A DNA stretch of 55,198 bases from Treponema sp. (GTDB lineage Bacteria; Spirochaetota; Spirochaetia; Treponematales; Treponemataceae), in the NCBI GenBank assembly GCA_017962415.1, contig JAGCVK010000037.1:1-55198 (forward strand). Direction: 5' to 3'. Below, one piece after another: positions 36,269 to 44,382 of this stretch. The stretch's first letter is position 1, and each line of letters starts with the position of its first letter. The translations under genes were made by a program, and so were the position numbers. Below the pieces are notes generated by a model that was not told the origin of the DNA, did not search any database, and saw nothing but the letters and a program-made list of their open reading frames with translations.

Positions 36269-37669
36269 TTATTTTCCAAAAATATCAAAATAACCGGCAA
36301 CAAAAACTACTAAAATGATAACCGGAGCAATCCATTTAAGATAGAACTGCACAGCCTTGAACTTTGGAAACTTAAGACCTTTTCCAGAATCAGTTTCTTC
36401 AATAAAGTTTTTCCAGCCCCAGCCTTTTTTGTGCATACAGAAGCAAAGGAAAAGCAACGAACCAATAGGCAAAAGGTTTTGACTTACAATAAAATCTTCG
36501 AGCGCGTCTATAGAACCAATGTGTGAGCCAAAATGCACTTTAGACCAAACATTCATTCCAAGAGCAGCCGGAGTTGCAAGAATCAGAATTGCAACAAAAT
36601 TGATTAATACAGATTTATGGCGGCTCCAGCCAAGACGGTCCATTGGGAACGCTACAATATTTTCAAATACGGCAATTACAGTTGAAAGAGCTGCAAAACT
36701 CATAAACAGGAAGAAGAATGCACCTACAATTCGGCCAGCAACTGGGCCCATAGCATTAAATACATTAGGCAAAGACATAAATGCAAGGCCGGCACCAGAA
36801 TCAGGCTGAACACCAAAAGCTGCACAAGCCGGGAAAATAATAAGACCAGCACAGATTGCTACAAAAGTATCAAGCCCAATAACGCGCAAAGCTTCGCCAG
36901 TTAGAGAATGCTTTTTGTCGATGTATGAGCCGAAAATTTCCATAGAACCAATACCAAGACTCAAAGTAAAGAAAGCCTGTCCCATAGCAGCGTAAATCGT
37001 ATCCCAAATACCATGTTCGCCACTAACAAGAGCCTTAAAATTTGGCTTTAAATAGAATGCATAACCTGCACCGCTGCCCGGCAAAAATAAAACATAAATT
37101 GCAAGGCCAATCATAATTACAAAAAGCGCAGACATCATAATTTTAGTAATGCGCTCAACACCCTTTTGAAGACCAAGATAGCAAGCTGTAAAACCAAGAA
37201 TAATTACAATCACCATCCAAAATAAAAGAGGCTTTGGCGAACCAATAGTGCCTTGCAAAAAAGCACTTACAATCTGATCGCCGGATAATCCAACAAACTT
37301 TCCGCCAATCATTTCAAAAAAGTATTTTAAGAACCAGCCAGAAACAACCGTGTAAAACATCATCAAAAGATAGTTTCCAGCCATTGCAAAACCACTGTAC
37401 CAGTGCCATTTAGTTCCAGCAGGCTCAAGAGTCTGCAAAGCTGCCGACATACTCTTTTTAGAAGCACGGCCAATTGCAAATTCACAAATCATAACAGGCA
37501 AGCCAAGAATTACAAGAAAAACAAGATAAATTAGTACAAAAGCTGCTCCGCCATATTTTCCTGTGATGTACGGAAATCGCCAAACGTTGCCCAAGCCAAT
37601 AGCACAGCCGGCAGATAAAAGAAGGAATCCCAGTCTGCTGCCGAGATTCTCGCGATTATTATCGCTCAT
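36269..37669 (-). CDS. Sodium:neurotransmitter symporter (NSS/SNF) family transporter
   Basis: A 466-residue inner-membrane protein with about 11-12 hydrophobic helices. The first helix shows the NSS signature GFLLLSAGCAIGLGNVWRFP, followed by KYGGAAFVLIYL. This matches bacterial LeuT/MhsT-type symporters, which bring in amino acids with Na+. The exact substrate is not readable. The start is MSDNNREN (37669), preceded by AGGAG six bases upstream; the frame is open 11 codons further but those lack a ribosome site. It has its own terminator and appears monocistronic. Confidence 0.92.
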   Translation of the reverse strand: MSDNNRENLGSRLGFLLLSAGCAIGLGNVWRFPYITGKYGGAAFVLIYLVFLVILGLPVMICEFAIGRASKKSMSAALQTLEPAGTKWHWYSGFAMAGNYLLMMFYTVVSGWFLKYFFEMIGGKFVGLSGDQIVSAFLQGTIGSPKPLLFWMVIVIILGFTACYLGLQKGVERITKIMMSALFVIMIGLAIYVLFLPGSGAGYAFYLKPNFKALVSGEHGIWDTIYAAMGQAFFTLSLGIGSMEIFGSYIDKKHSLTGEALRVIGLDTFVAICAGLIIFPACAAFGVQPDSGAGLAFMSLPNVFNAMGPVAGRIVGAFFFLFMSFAALSTVIAVFENIVAFPMDRLGWSRHKSVLINFVAILILATPAALGMNVWSKVHFGSHIGSIDALEDFIVSQNLLPIGSLLFLCFCMHKKGWGWKNFIEETDSGKGLKFPKFKAVQFYLKWIAPVIILVVFVAGYFDIFGK

Positions 37670-37834
37670 AAAAAACTCCTGCGAGCGCATTTTTGCGTTC
37701 ATTTTTTACAAAATTGATTAATTTTACCGAAAAAAATCCACACGGGCAAGAATAATGCTATAAATAGAAACATTAATTTGAGGGCTCCCGGCCGCCTTCG
37801 GCGCCTCTCCAGCCCCTAGCCCAACAACAAAAAA

Positions 37835-38692
37835 TTACTTTTTAGACTTTGACTTTAAACGCTCTTTTAACGCTTTTTTCAGTTGTTCCAATTCGGCGCT
37901 ATAGCGAACACTCTTCATAGTTGGAAAGTGAGCCATAAAACTTTCAGCTGCTGCGTGCCGTGCATTTTGCAAACGGTCGATTTTTTCCAAAACGCTTTTA
38001 CTAATATAATTTTTGCTGGTTGCAGCTTTTTCTTTTACAGAAGCAAACATTTCATTTAGATTTTCTTTACGGAACCAGGCTTCGTTTCCATAATAATCGC
38101 TCAAACTGTCGCAGAAAACTTTAAGTTTTTCCATTGTTGCACTAAAGTCAACAAGTTTGCGAATAGTAATCAAAATATCTATTGTAAGAAAAATAGCCAA
38201 TGAATCGGAACAAATCATAATCCAAAAATCACCAAGCCAATTCAAAAACTTAAGCATTTGCGGGTAAACAAAACGAATCACGCCAAGTCCCATAAATCCA
38301 AAAAGTACAGAATTCAAAAGACAGATTCTTCCATTTATATTTACTTTGTAATGCGAATAATCCCACCAGCGAGTATGAAACAATTTTTCCATAAGCCAGC
38401 TCACAAAATATTCAACCGCAGTACATAAAATCATAGAAGCAAAATATAAAGGAATCCAGGTTTTATACAAAAAAGGCGGCAAAAGCAAAATCACAAGTCC
38501 GCCAAAACCATAAACCGGGCACAGCGGGCCATGCAAAAATCCGCGATTCACAAATTTGCGCTCATGAAAAATTCCAACATAAAGCACTTCCGAAATCCAG
38601 CCAACCACGCTGAACATTATAAAAATCAAAAAAACGGTCTTAAAAGGCAACTGATAAACTGCTAATAAATTCATAGCTTTAAATATAATCAT
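37835..38692 (-). CDS. CmpB-like putative ABC-type membrane protein
   Basis: A 285-residue protein with about five hydrophobic helices in residues 10-190 and a basic, helical C-terminal tail (about 195-285). The stretch GFLHGPLCPVYGFGG and FHTRWWDYSHYKVNINGRIC are diagnostic for the CmpB-like (PF06541-type) membrane family, whose function is unknown. The start is uncertain: ATG 38692 is six bases after a TATAAT on the minus strand, ATG 38674 is the next, and ATG 38716 would overlap the divergent ptsI start. No ribosome site precedes any of them. Confidence 0.75.
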   Translation of the reverse strand: MIIFKAMNLLAVYQLPFKTVFLIFIMFSVVGWISEVLYVGIFHERKFVNRGFLHGPLCPVYGFGGLVILLLPPFLYKTWIPLYFASMILCTAVEYFVSWLMEKLFHTRWWDYSHYKVNINGRICLLNSVLFGFMGLGVIRFVYPQMLKFLNWLGDFWIMICSDSLAIFLTIDILITIRKLVDFSATMEKLKVFCDSLSDYYGNEAWFRKENLNEMFASVKEKAATSKNYISKSVLEKIDRLQNARHAAAESFMAHFPTMKSVRYSAELEQLKKALKERLKSKSKK

Positions 38693-38698
38693 TTTTCT

Positions 38699-38706
38699 AT
38701 TATAAT
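38699..38706. promoter_or_regulatory. Palindromic ATTATAAT serving as -10 box in both directions
   Basis: ATTATAAT contains TATAAT on the plus strand (38701-38706) and on the minus strand (38704-38699). The start codons lie eight bases downstream on the plus side (38715) and six on the minus side (38692). The plus -35 candidate is TTTAAA (38678-38683), at 17 bp; the minus -35 is poor. Confidence 0.5.
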
Positions 38707-38714
38707 ACAAATTC

Positions 38715-40431
38715 ATGGAAGTATTTCTCGGAATCCCTGCGGCCGACGGAACTGGAATTGGAACTGCCTTTGTAATTCCCGATCAGGTAAAACGTGCAAT
38801 TCCGCAGCATCATATAAATATTGATCAACTCAACAAAGGCTGGAAGCGTTTTGAAGCTGCTGTTCAAACAGTAACGCTCGAACTTTCAGAACTTCTGGAT
38901 TCTCTTTCCAAAACTAACGAACGCGACAAAGCTCAAAGAGAAGTTTTTGAAACTTATATTTTGATGCTCGAAGATCCGGTTTTTAAACAGGAAGTTCGCG
39001 ACTTTTACGAAAATCAACTTTTTAATATAGAATATACAGTTCAGTTTAAAGCCGAAGAATATGCGGCAAAACTTCGCCAGGCCGGAAATTATTATCTTTC
39101 TGAGCGCGCTCAAGATATAACTGATGTTTTTGGCCGCGTTCTTGATGAAATGCTTGATATTCACCCTTTTGATATTAACAGCGTTCCAGACGGTTCTGTA
39201 ATTTTAGCAACTTCGCTTAGTTCTTCTGACACTATTATTTTGAGTAAACGTAAAATTGCCGGCCTTGCACTTAGCGAAGGCGGCGTTTCAAGCCACGTTG
39301 TAATTCTTGCGCGCAACTACGGAATTCCAACTGTTGTTGGCCTTGAAAATATCAGCAAAAAAGTTCGCAACGGCGAAACTGTTATTATTGACGGTAAAGA
39401 CGCAGAAATTCTTGTAAGTCCAGACCGCAATACAATCGAAGATTATAAACAAAAAATCCGCGACGAATATCAGCGAAAGTTGAGCCTTCGTTCGTTCTTA
39501 AATAAACCGGCGGTTACAAAAGACGGAATCCGTTTTAAGCTGCTTGCAAATATCGGAACTCCAGAAGAGGCAGAAATTGCCCTTGCCGAAGGTGCTGATG
39601 GAATCGGGCTTTTTCGCACGGAATTTTTTGTATATGGCTCAAAGCGGCGCTTCTCTTAATGCTGCGGCGCGTTCTTTTAGCGAGCAAACTCAATTTGAAG
39701 CCTATAAATCGGTGCTTCAGATTATGGGCGACAAGCCAGTAACGATTCGTACTTTGGACGCTGGTGGAGACAAACTGATTAACTCGGTTGACTTACCAAC
39801 TATCGAAGAAAAAAATCCGATTATGGGTTTGCGTGCCGTTCGTTTGAGTCTTGAATATCCAAATATTCTGAAAACTCAGCTTCGTGCGCTTTACCGTGCG
39901 AGCGTTTACGGAAATCTTGAAATTATGTTCCCGCTTATTACCAGCGTTGAACAGGTTAAAGAATGCCTTGAACTTGTAAACGTTGTAAAACAGGAACTTA
40001 AAAGCGAAAAAATACCGTTCCAGGAAGATACTCCCGTTGGAATTATGATTGAAACGGCAGCCGCGGCGCTTATTTCTGATTGTCTTTCTAAGGTTAGCGA
40101 TTTCTTTAGTCTTGGTACAAACGACCTCACTCAGTACACTCTTGGAATCGACCGCGAAAACCCGCATGTTTCAGCTCTCTACAACGAGTTTAGTCTTGCA
40201 GTTTTGCGCCTTATTGAAATGACTGTTCGTTCTGCAAACGAAAACAACATTCCAATTGCAGTTTGCGGAGAAATGGCTGGCCGCCAGGATAGTGTTATGG
40301 TTCTTGGCGGAATGGGTATACGCACTTTAAGTATGAGCCCAAAACTGATTTCAAGTACAAAAGAACTGCTTTCGCGTTTTACTATTGCAGAACTGGAAGC
40401 TATTTCGTCTAAACACTTAAATAATCTTTAA
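38715..40431 (+). pseudogene. ptsI: PTS enzyme I (phosphoenolpyruvate-protein phosphotransferase), frameshifted
   Basis: The two halves together make a full-length enzyme I of about 570 residues. The first frame (38715-39659) holds the HPr-binding and phosphohistidine domains with GGVSSHVVILARNYGIPTV. It runs into the start of the PEP-binding barrel (GIGLFRTEF), then ends after out-of-frame codons. The second frame (through 40431) continues with the rest of the barrel, including TLDAGGDKL, SLGTNDLTQYTLG and AVCGEMAGR. The frames join at a T6 run (39624-39629); five T would restore one frame. Everything else looks conserved, so this is a recent mutation, sequencing error or slippage site. The start ATG fits the family start (MEVFLGIPAADGTGIG) but has no ribosome site. 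Confidence 0.88.
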
Positions 40432-40433
40432 AT

Positions 40434-40514
40434 ACGGTGATTGAGCCTGTCGAAATCACCGCATAACTCGACAAAGCTGAAATCTGCGGTAGTTTCGACA
40501 AACTCAACCACCGT
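40434..40514. repeat. Long imperfect inverted repeat between ptsI and der
   Basis: Two 30-bp arms (40434-40463 and 40485-40514) match in inverted orientation at about 25 of 30 positions around a 21-bp centre. Each arm itself holds a small dyad (GGTGATT...AATCACC in the left). The arms contain TTGAGCCTGTCGAAA and TTTCGACAAACTCAA. No T-run follows, so it is a poor terminator candidate. Confidence 0.75.
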
Positions 40515-40535
40515 AATAACCGTAAAAGGAAAAAT

Positions 40536-42089
40536 ATGGCAAAGAAAAAGAATAAACCAGACTTCTCTCGCCCTAAAGAAGCAGCGTTAGAAGAAAAAAA
40601 ACAGAAGGCTGCATTAAAATCACGCAGCCAGGAATCTGATTTTATTACACCCGATGCAGTAAACGGAATTACTGTTGCTCCAGACGGAACTGTTACCGCA
40701 ACCGGCGACACAGATCCCGAAGATGCTGAATACGACGGCCTTCCTCTTGTTGTAATTGCCGGCCGCCCAAACGTTGGAAAATCTACTCTTTTCAACCGAT
40801 TTTTGCATCACCGCGTAGCTATTGTAAACGACCAGCCTGGCGTTACCCGCGACCCTGTTGAAGCAACTGCAATTATCAACGGAAAACCGGTTCATCTTGT
40901 TGATACTGGCGGATACAAACTTACCCGCGACATTGGAACAAAAGAAGCCGAACTCGACGATTATGTTGTTGAACGTTCTCTTGATATGATTGACCGCGCC
41001 GACGTTGTAATTCTTTTGCTCGACGCAGGCGAAATTACCGGCGAAGATGAAGAATTCATCATCAAAATGCGCCCTTACTGGAAAAAGCTGATTGCCGCTG
41101 TAAACAAAACTGAAGGTGGCCGCAACGAAGCTGAAGCCTGGAACTATGCAAAATATGGTTTTGATGAACTTCTTTTGATTTCTGCAGAACACGGCGACCG
41201 AATCAGCGACCTTGCAGAATCTATTACAAACCGCTGCGACTTTAGCAAAGTAAAAGTTTTGAGTTCCGACCGCCCGATTAAAATCGCAATTTTGGGAAAA
41301 CCAAATACCGGAAAATCAACTTTGAGTAACCGCCTTACGCACACAGAAAATTCTATTGTCTGTGATTATGCAGGTACAACCCGCGATGTTGTTGAAGGTG
41401 AATTTGAATATGCCGGCCGCCGCTTTAAAGTTTTGGACACCGCAGGAATTCGCCGCAAAGCCCGCGTTCACGATGATGTTGAATACTATTCTGTTAATCG
41501 TGCAATCAAAACTCTTGATGAATGCGACGTTGTATTTTTGATGATTGACGCAGTTGAAGGTCTTGCCGAGCAGGATAAAAAAATCTGTTCGCTTGCCTTT
41601 GAAAAAGGTCGTGGAATCATCTTTGTTTTGAATAAATGGGATTTGCGCGAAGAAAAAGACAATAAAGCTGTAAAAGCTGTTCGCGAATGGATGAACATTA
41701 TGTTTGCCCATATGGATTTTGCACCAATTCTTCCGCTTAGTGCGCTCGAAGGAAAAGGCATTAAAGACCTTTTGAACACAGCAATTGATATGTACGGCCA
41801 GCTTACAAAGAAAATCGGAACTTCTTCTTTAAACAACGCGCTTCAAGACTGGCTCGACCGTTATCCGCCACCAGCAAGTAAAACTGCGCATTTTAAAATC
41901 CGCTATATGACTCAGCAAAGCGTAAATCCGGTTTCGTTCATAATTTTTGCAACAAGACCAGAAGTTGTTCCTGAACCTTATGTAACTTATCTAAAAAACC
42001 GCATTCGCGAAGATTTAGGTTACGATATGATTCCAGTTCAGGTAGAATTTAAAGGCAGCCGTCAAAAGTGGGAAGACCGAGAGCGGTAA
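40536..42089 (+). CDS. der: Ribosome-associated GTPase Der (EngA)
   Basis: A 517-residue double GTPase needed for 50S ribosome assembly. The first G domain has AGRPNVGKSTLFNR near 75, the second LGKPNTGKSTLSNR near 253. DTGGYK and DTAGIRRKARVH are the matching G3 regions, and NKWD is a G4 motif. A KH-like C-terminal domain follows. The protein begins with a Lys/Glu-rich extension of about 60 residues that most Der proteins lack, making it somewhat long. An AAAGGA ribosome site precedes the ATG. It sits downstream of the inverted repeat and ends before a small palindrome. Confidence 0.95.
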   Translation: MAKKKNKPDFSRPKEAALEEKKQKAALKSRSQESDFITPDAVNGITVAPDGTVTATGDTDPEDAEYDGLPLVVIAGRPNVGKSTLFNRFLHHRVAIVNDQPGVTRDPVEATAIINGKPVHLVDTGGYKLTRDIGTKEAELDDYVVERSLDMIDRADVVILLLDAGEITGEDEEFIIKMRPYWKKLIAAVNKTEGGRNEAEAWNYAKYGFDELLLISAEHGDRISDLAESITNRCDFSKVKVLSSDRPIKIAILGKPNTGKSTLSNRLTHTENSIVCDYAGTTRDVVEGEFEYAGRRFKVLDTAGIRRKARVHDDVEYYSVNRAIKTLDECDVVFLMIDAVEGLAEQDKKICSLAFEKGRGIIFVLNKWDLREEKDNKAVKAVREWMNIMFAHMDFAPILPLSALEGKGIKDLLNTAIDMYGQLTKKIGTSSLNNALQDWLDRYPPPASKTAHFKIRYMTQQSVNPVSFIIFATRPEVVPEPYVTYLKNRIREDLGYDMIPVQVEFKGSRQKWEDRER

Positions 42090-42100
42090 ATAATAATTGT

Positions 42101-42121
42101 CCCCTGAACTTGTTTCAGGGG
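42101..42121. repeat. Palindrome sharing its core with 25473-25487
   Basis: CCCCTGAA and TTCAGGGG flank CTTGT. Its core CTGAACTTGTTTCAG is the exact reverse complement of the core of the htpG-rocF palindrome. It lies between der and the MerR-like gene. Confidence 0.65.
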
Positions 42122-42142
42122 CTCATATAAAAAGGAGTTAGA

Positions 42143-42466
42143 GTGTACACAATCGGGCAGATTGAAGATTTAACAGGCGTAAAAGCCCACGTTCTCCGCT
42201 ACTGGGAAGAAGTTGTTCCAGGCTTTACGCCACGCAAAGATATGTCTGGCCGACGGCTCTATTCGCAACGCGAAGTTGATTTGATTTTGCGCTTAAAATA
42301 TCTGATTACTGAAAAAAAATTTACAGCCGAAGGCGCTGGCCGCCAAATCATTGAAGAAGCACAAGCTGTTCAAGATAACGCCGAACTCATAAATCAGATT
42401 CGCGAAACTCGCGGCCTTTTAACGCAAATGTATCTTAAAATTAAGAAGAATAATGATGAACGATAA
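42143..42466 (+). CDS. MerR-family transcriptional regulator (short)
   Basis: A 107-residue DNA-binding protein. The MerR winged-helix is seen in YTIGQIEDLTGVKAHVLRYW followed by RRLYSQREVDLILRLKYLI. There is no effector-binding domain, only a short helical end, as in small MerR-like proteins adjacent to housekeeping genes. The start is GTG at 42143, supported by AAGGAG five bases before it. Its stop overlaps the start of the next gene by 14 bp, so the two are coupled. Targets are unknown. Confidence 0.82.
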   Translation: MYTIGQIEDLTGVKAHVLRYWEEVVPGFTPRKDMSGRRLYSQREVDLILRLKYLITEKKFTAEGAGRQIIEEAQAVQDNAELINQIRETRGLLTQMYLKIKKNNDER

Positions 42467-43796
42467 AAGAAAAACTATAAGCGATAAACACACTTCGACA
42501 CACAAACAAATCAGTGGCTCAAAAAATCCCCCACGCACCACAAATCCCCAAAAATGTGTCTCACAGTCAAACTCGCTAAAAAAAACAACTGCATCAAACG
42601 CAGCTTTTATTTCTTCTCTTTTTGAAACCGCGTCTCTTTCCCGTGAAACAAACGCAATTCTAAACAGTTTTGATGAAATTATTCAGGGCGTTCGCCCGCT
42701 AAACAGCCGCCAGCTTCAACAGCTGCCGGAAAATATCAGAAAACTTTCACATCAGCTTACAGACGAGCGGGCAAGCCGCCGACTTGGCTATATGAACGAC
42801 AATATTCAGCTTAGCTCTTATGTGCGCTATTACACCTGGTGGAATCTTGTGCGCCTTACAAGACTTTTTGCGAATCTTCCGGATTCAGTTTTTCCAAAGG
42901 CTGAAGGTACTTGCCTTGATCTTGGAAGCGGCCCGCTTACGGTTGTTACTGCCTTGTGGCTTGCACGCCCGGAACTTAGAAAACTTAAGCTCACCTGGTA
43001 TTGTCTTGATGTTTCTGCGAACTCACTTGCGCTTGGTGAAGATATTTTTCTTTCGCTTGCTGCAAAAACCGGAAATGAACCTTGGAAGATTATTCGCGTA
43101 AAAGGCGCTTTTGGAACTGCAATTAAACAAAAAGCCGGATTTTTGACTTGCGCAAATATGTTTAATGAGCTCGACCAGGCAAGCGATATGCCGCCGGAAT
43201 TTCAAACAAAAAAATATTTTGAACAGATTGAACGATATTGCGAAAAAGGCGCGGGCGTTATTCTTGTTGAGCCAGGCGTTCCTAAAGCAGCGCGAACGCT
43301 TAGCCTTATGAGAAAACGATTCCTCAAAGAAGGTCGCAAAATTGCTGCTCCATGTCCGCACGCTTTTGAATGCCCGATGAGCGGGTTCAAAGCTTACACT
43401 GGCAGTAAAAATAAATGGTGCAATTTTGCGTTTACCACAGAAGACGCGCCGGCGCGACTTCAAAAACTTTCTGAGCTGGCTAAATTGCCTAAAGAGCGCG
43501 CTACGCTGAGTTTTATTGCGGTTGAGGCGGCCGGCGCGGCGAATGCAGAGAACTCAAAAGAATCTATTAGTGTTCGCATAGCTTCTGACAAACTAAAACT
43601 TGCAAACTATATGTGTGGCTTTTACGGCTGCACTCAATATGGACTTGCCCTCATCACTTTGCCAGATGAAAACAACACAAAACTTGCAAAACCGGCTTTC
43701 CGCCCAAAATCCGGCGATCTTATTCAAGTTAAAATAAAAACACCGGATTCTCTTCCAAAGGACGAAAAATCCGGTGCTGTAATTATTGAATTATAA
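42453..43796 (+). CDS. Rsm22-like (METTL17-type) methyltransferase-fold protein
   Basis: A 447-residue protein. The Rossmann-type SAM-binding motif is CLDLGSGPLTVVTALWL near 152-168. Further on, PCPHAFECPM and NKWCNFAF supply spaced Cys residues like those that bind an Fe-S cluster in the Rsm22/METTL17 family. That family associates with the small ribosomal subunit, and a role in ribosome assembly or rRNA methylation is inferred. The first 60 residues are low-complexity, rich in Lys, Ser, Thr and Asn. Alternative starts at 42453 and 42456 cannot be told apart. It is translationally coupled to the MerR-like gene. Confidence 0.75.
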   Translation: MMNDKRKTISDKHTSTHKQISGSKNPPRTTNPQKCVSQSNSLKKTTASNAAFISSLFETASLSRETNAILNSFDEIIQGVRPLNSRQLQQLPENIRKLSHQLTDERASRRLGYMNDNIQLSSYVRYYTWWNLVRLTRLFANLPDSVFPKAEGTCLDLGSGPLTVVTALWLARPELRKLKLTWYCLDVSANSLALGEDIFLSLAAKTGNEPWKIIRVKGAFGTAIKQKAGFLTCANMFNELDQASDMPPEFQTKKYFEQIERYCEKGAGVILVEPGVPKAARTLSLMRKRFLKEGRKIAAPCPHAFECPMSGFKAYTGSKNKWCNFAFTTEDAPARLQKLSELAKLPKERATLSFIAVEAAGAANAENSKESISVRIASDKLKLANYMCGFYGCTQYGLALITLPDENNTKLAKPAFRPKSGDLIQVKIKTPDSLPKDEKSGAVIIEL

Positions 43797-43836
43797 AATC
43801 AATTATGCTGAAACTTTTTCGGCATAACTGATTTTT
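43795..43836. terminator. Bidirectional intrinsic terminator between convergent genes
   Basis: AAAATCA-A-TTATGC pairs with GCATAA-C-TGATTTT (one mismatch) and is bounded by A and T runs on the two sides, so it may serve both the Rsm22-like gene and the convergent membrane protein gene. Confidence 0.75.
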
Positions 43837-43840
43837 CAGT

Positions 43841-44248
43841 TTATTTCTGTGTTGCTCCGCAAATTGCCAGAACAATTCCAGCAACAACCATATAGAAACC
43901 AAACATTGCGCGTTTCAAAAGCTGTTTTCCAATAGCTTTATAAATACCGCCGTTTGTTGTGAATCCAATTATCAGAACAATTGCACCTGCAAGAACAGCA
44001 AGCGCAAAAATCAATTTAAGTCCGCTTAACTGAGGCACAAAACAAGCAACAATACCTGCAACAGCTCCAGCAAAAATCAAAATTGCACCAATTGCAACAA
44101 AACTTCCGTCCTTTACATTTCTGATAAAATCAAAACCGTTGGCTGATGTGCCAAAAAGTCCTTTTATCATAGGACAGCAAAATCCAATAGCAACCAATGC
44201 CATTCCAAGAAGATACAAGTAGCTCAAAGCGCTAACTTTTTTTCCCAT
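43841..44248 (-). CDS. Small membrane protein, four helices, function unknown
   Basis: I do not recognise this 135-residue protein. It has four hydrophobic segments at about 9-29, 48-68, 74-95 and 110-131, short polar loops and a basic N-terminus (MGKKVSALSYLY). It is predicted to sit in the inner membrane. The start is preceded by AGGAG on the minus strand. It stands alone between the convergent Rsm22-like gene and the CrtI-like oxidoreductase gene. Confidence 0.6.
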   Translation of the reverse strand: MGKKVSALSYLYLLGMALVAIGFCCPMIKGLFGTSANGFDFIRNVKDGSFVAIGAILIFAGAVAGIVACFVPQLSGLKLIFALAVLAGAIVLIIGFTTNGGIYKAIGKQLLKRAMFGFYMVVAGIVLAICGATQK

Positions 44249-44382
44249 AAAATCACTCCTTCTTTTTGGGTTATAGTTTTTTTCCTCTCACCTAAACTTT
44301 ACCTGATGTTTTTATTTTATCACATCGATATAGATTTTCAAGACACTCAATTAAAATCAAAGTCTTTTTGCTCACAAAACTT

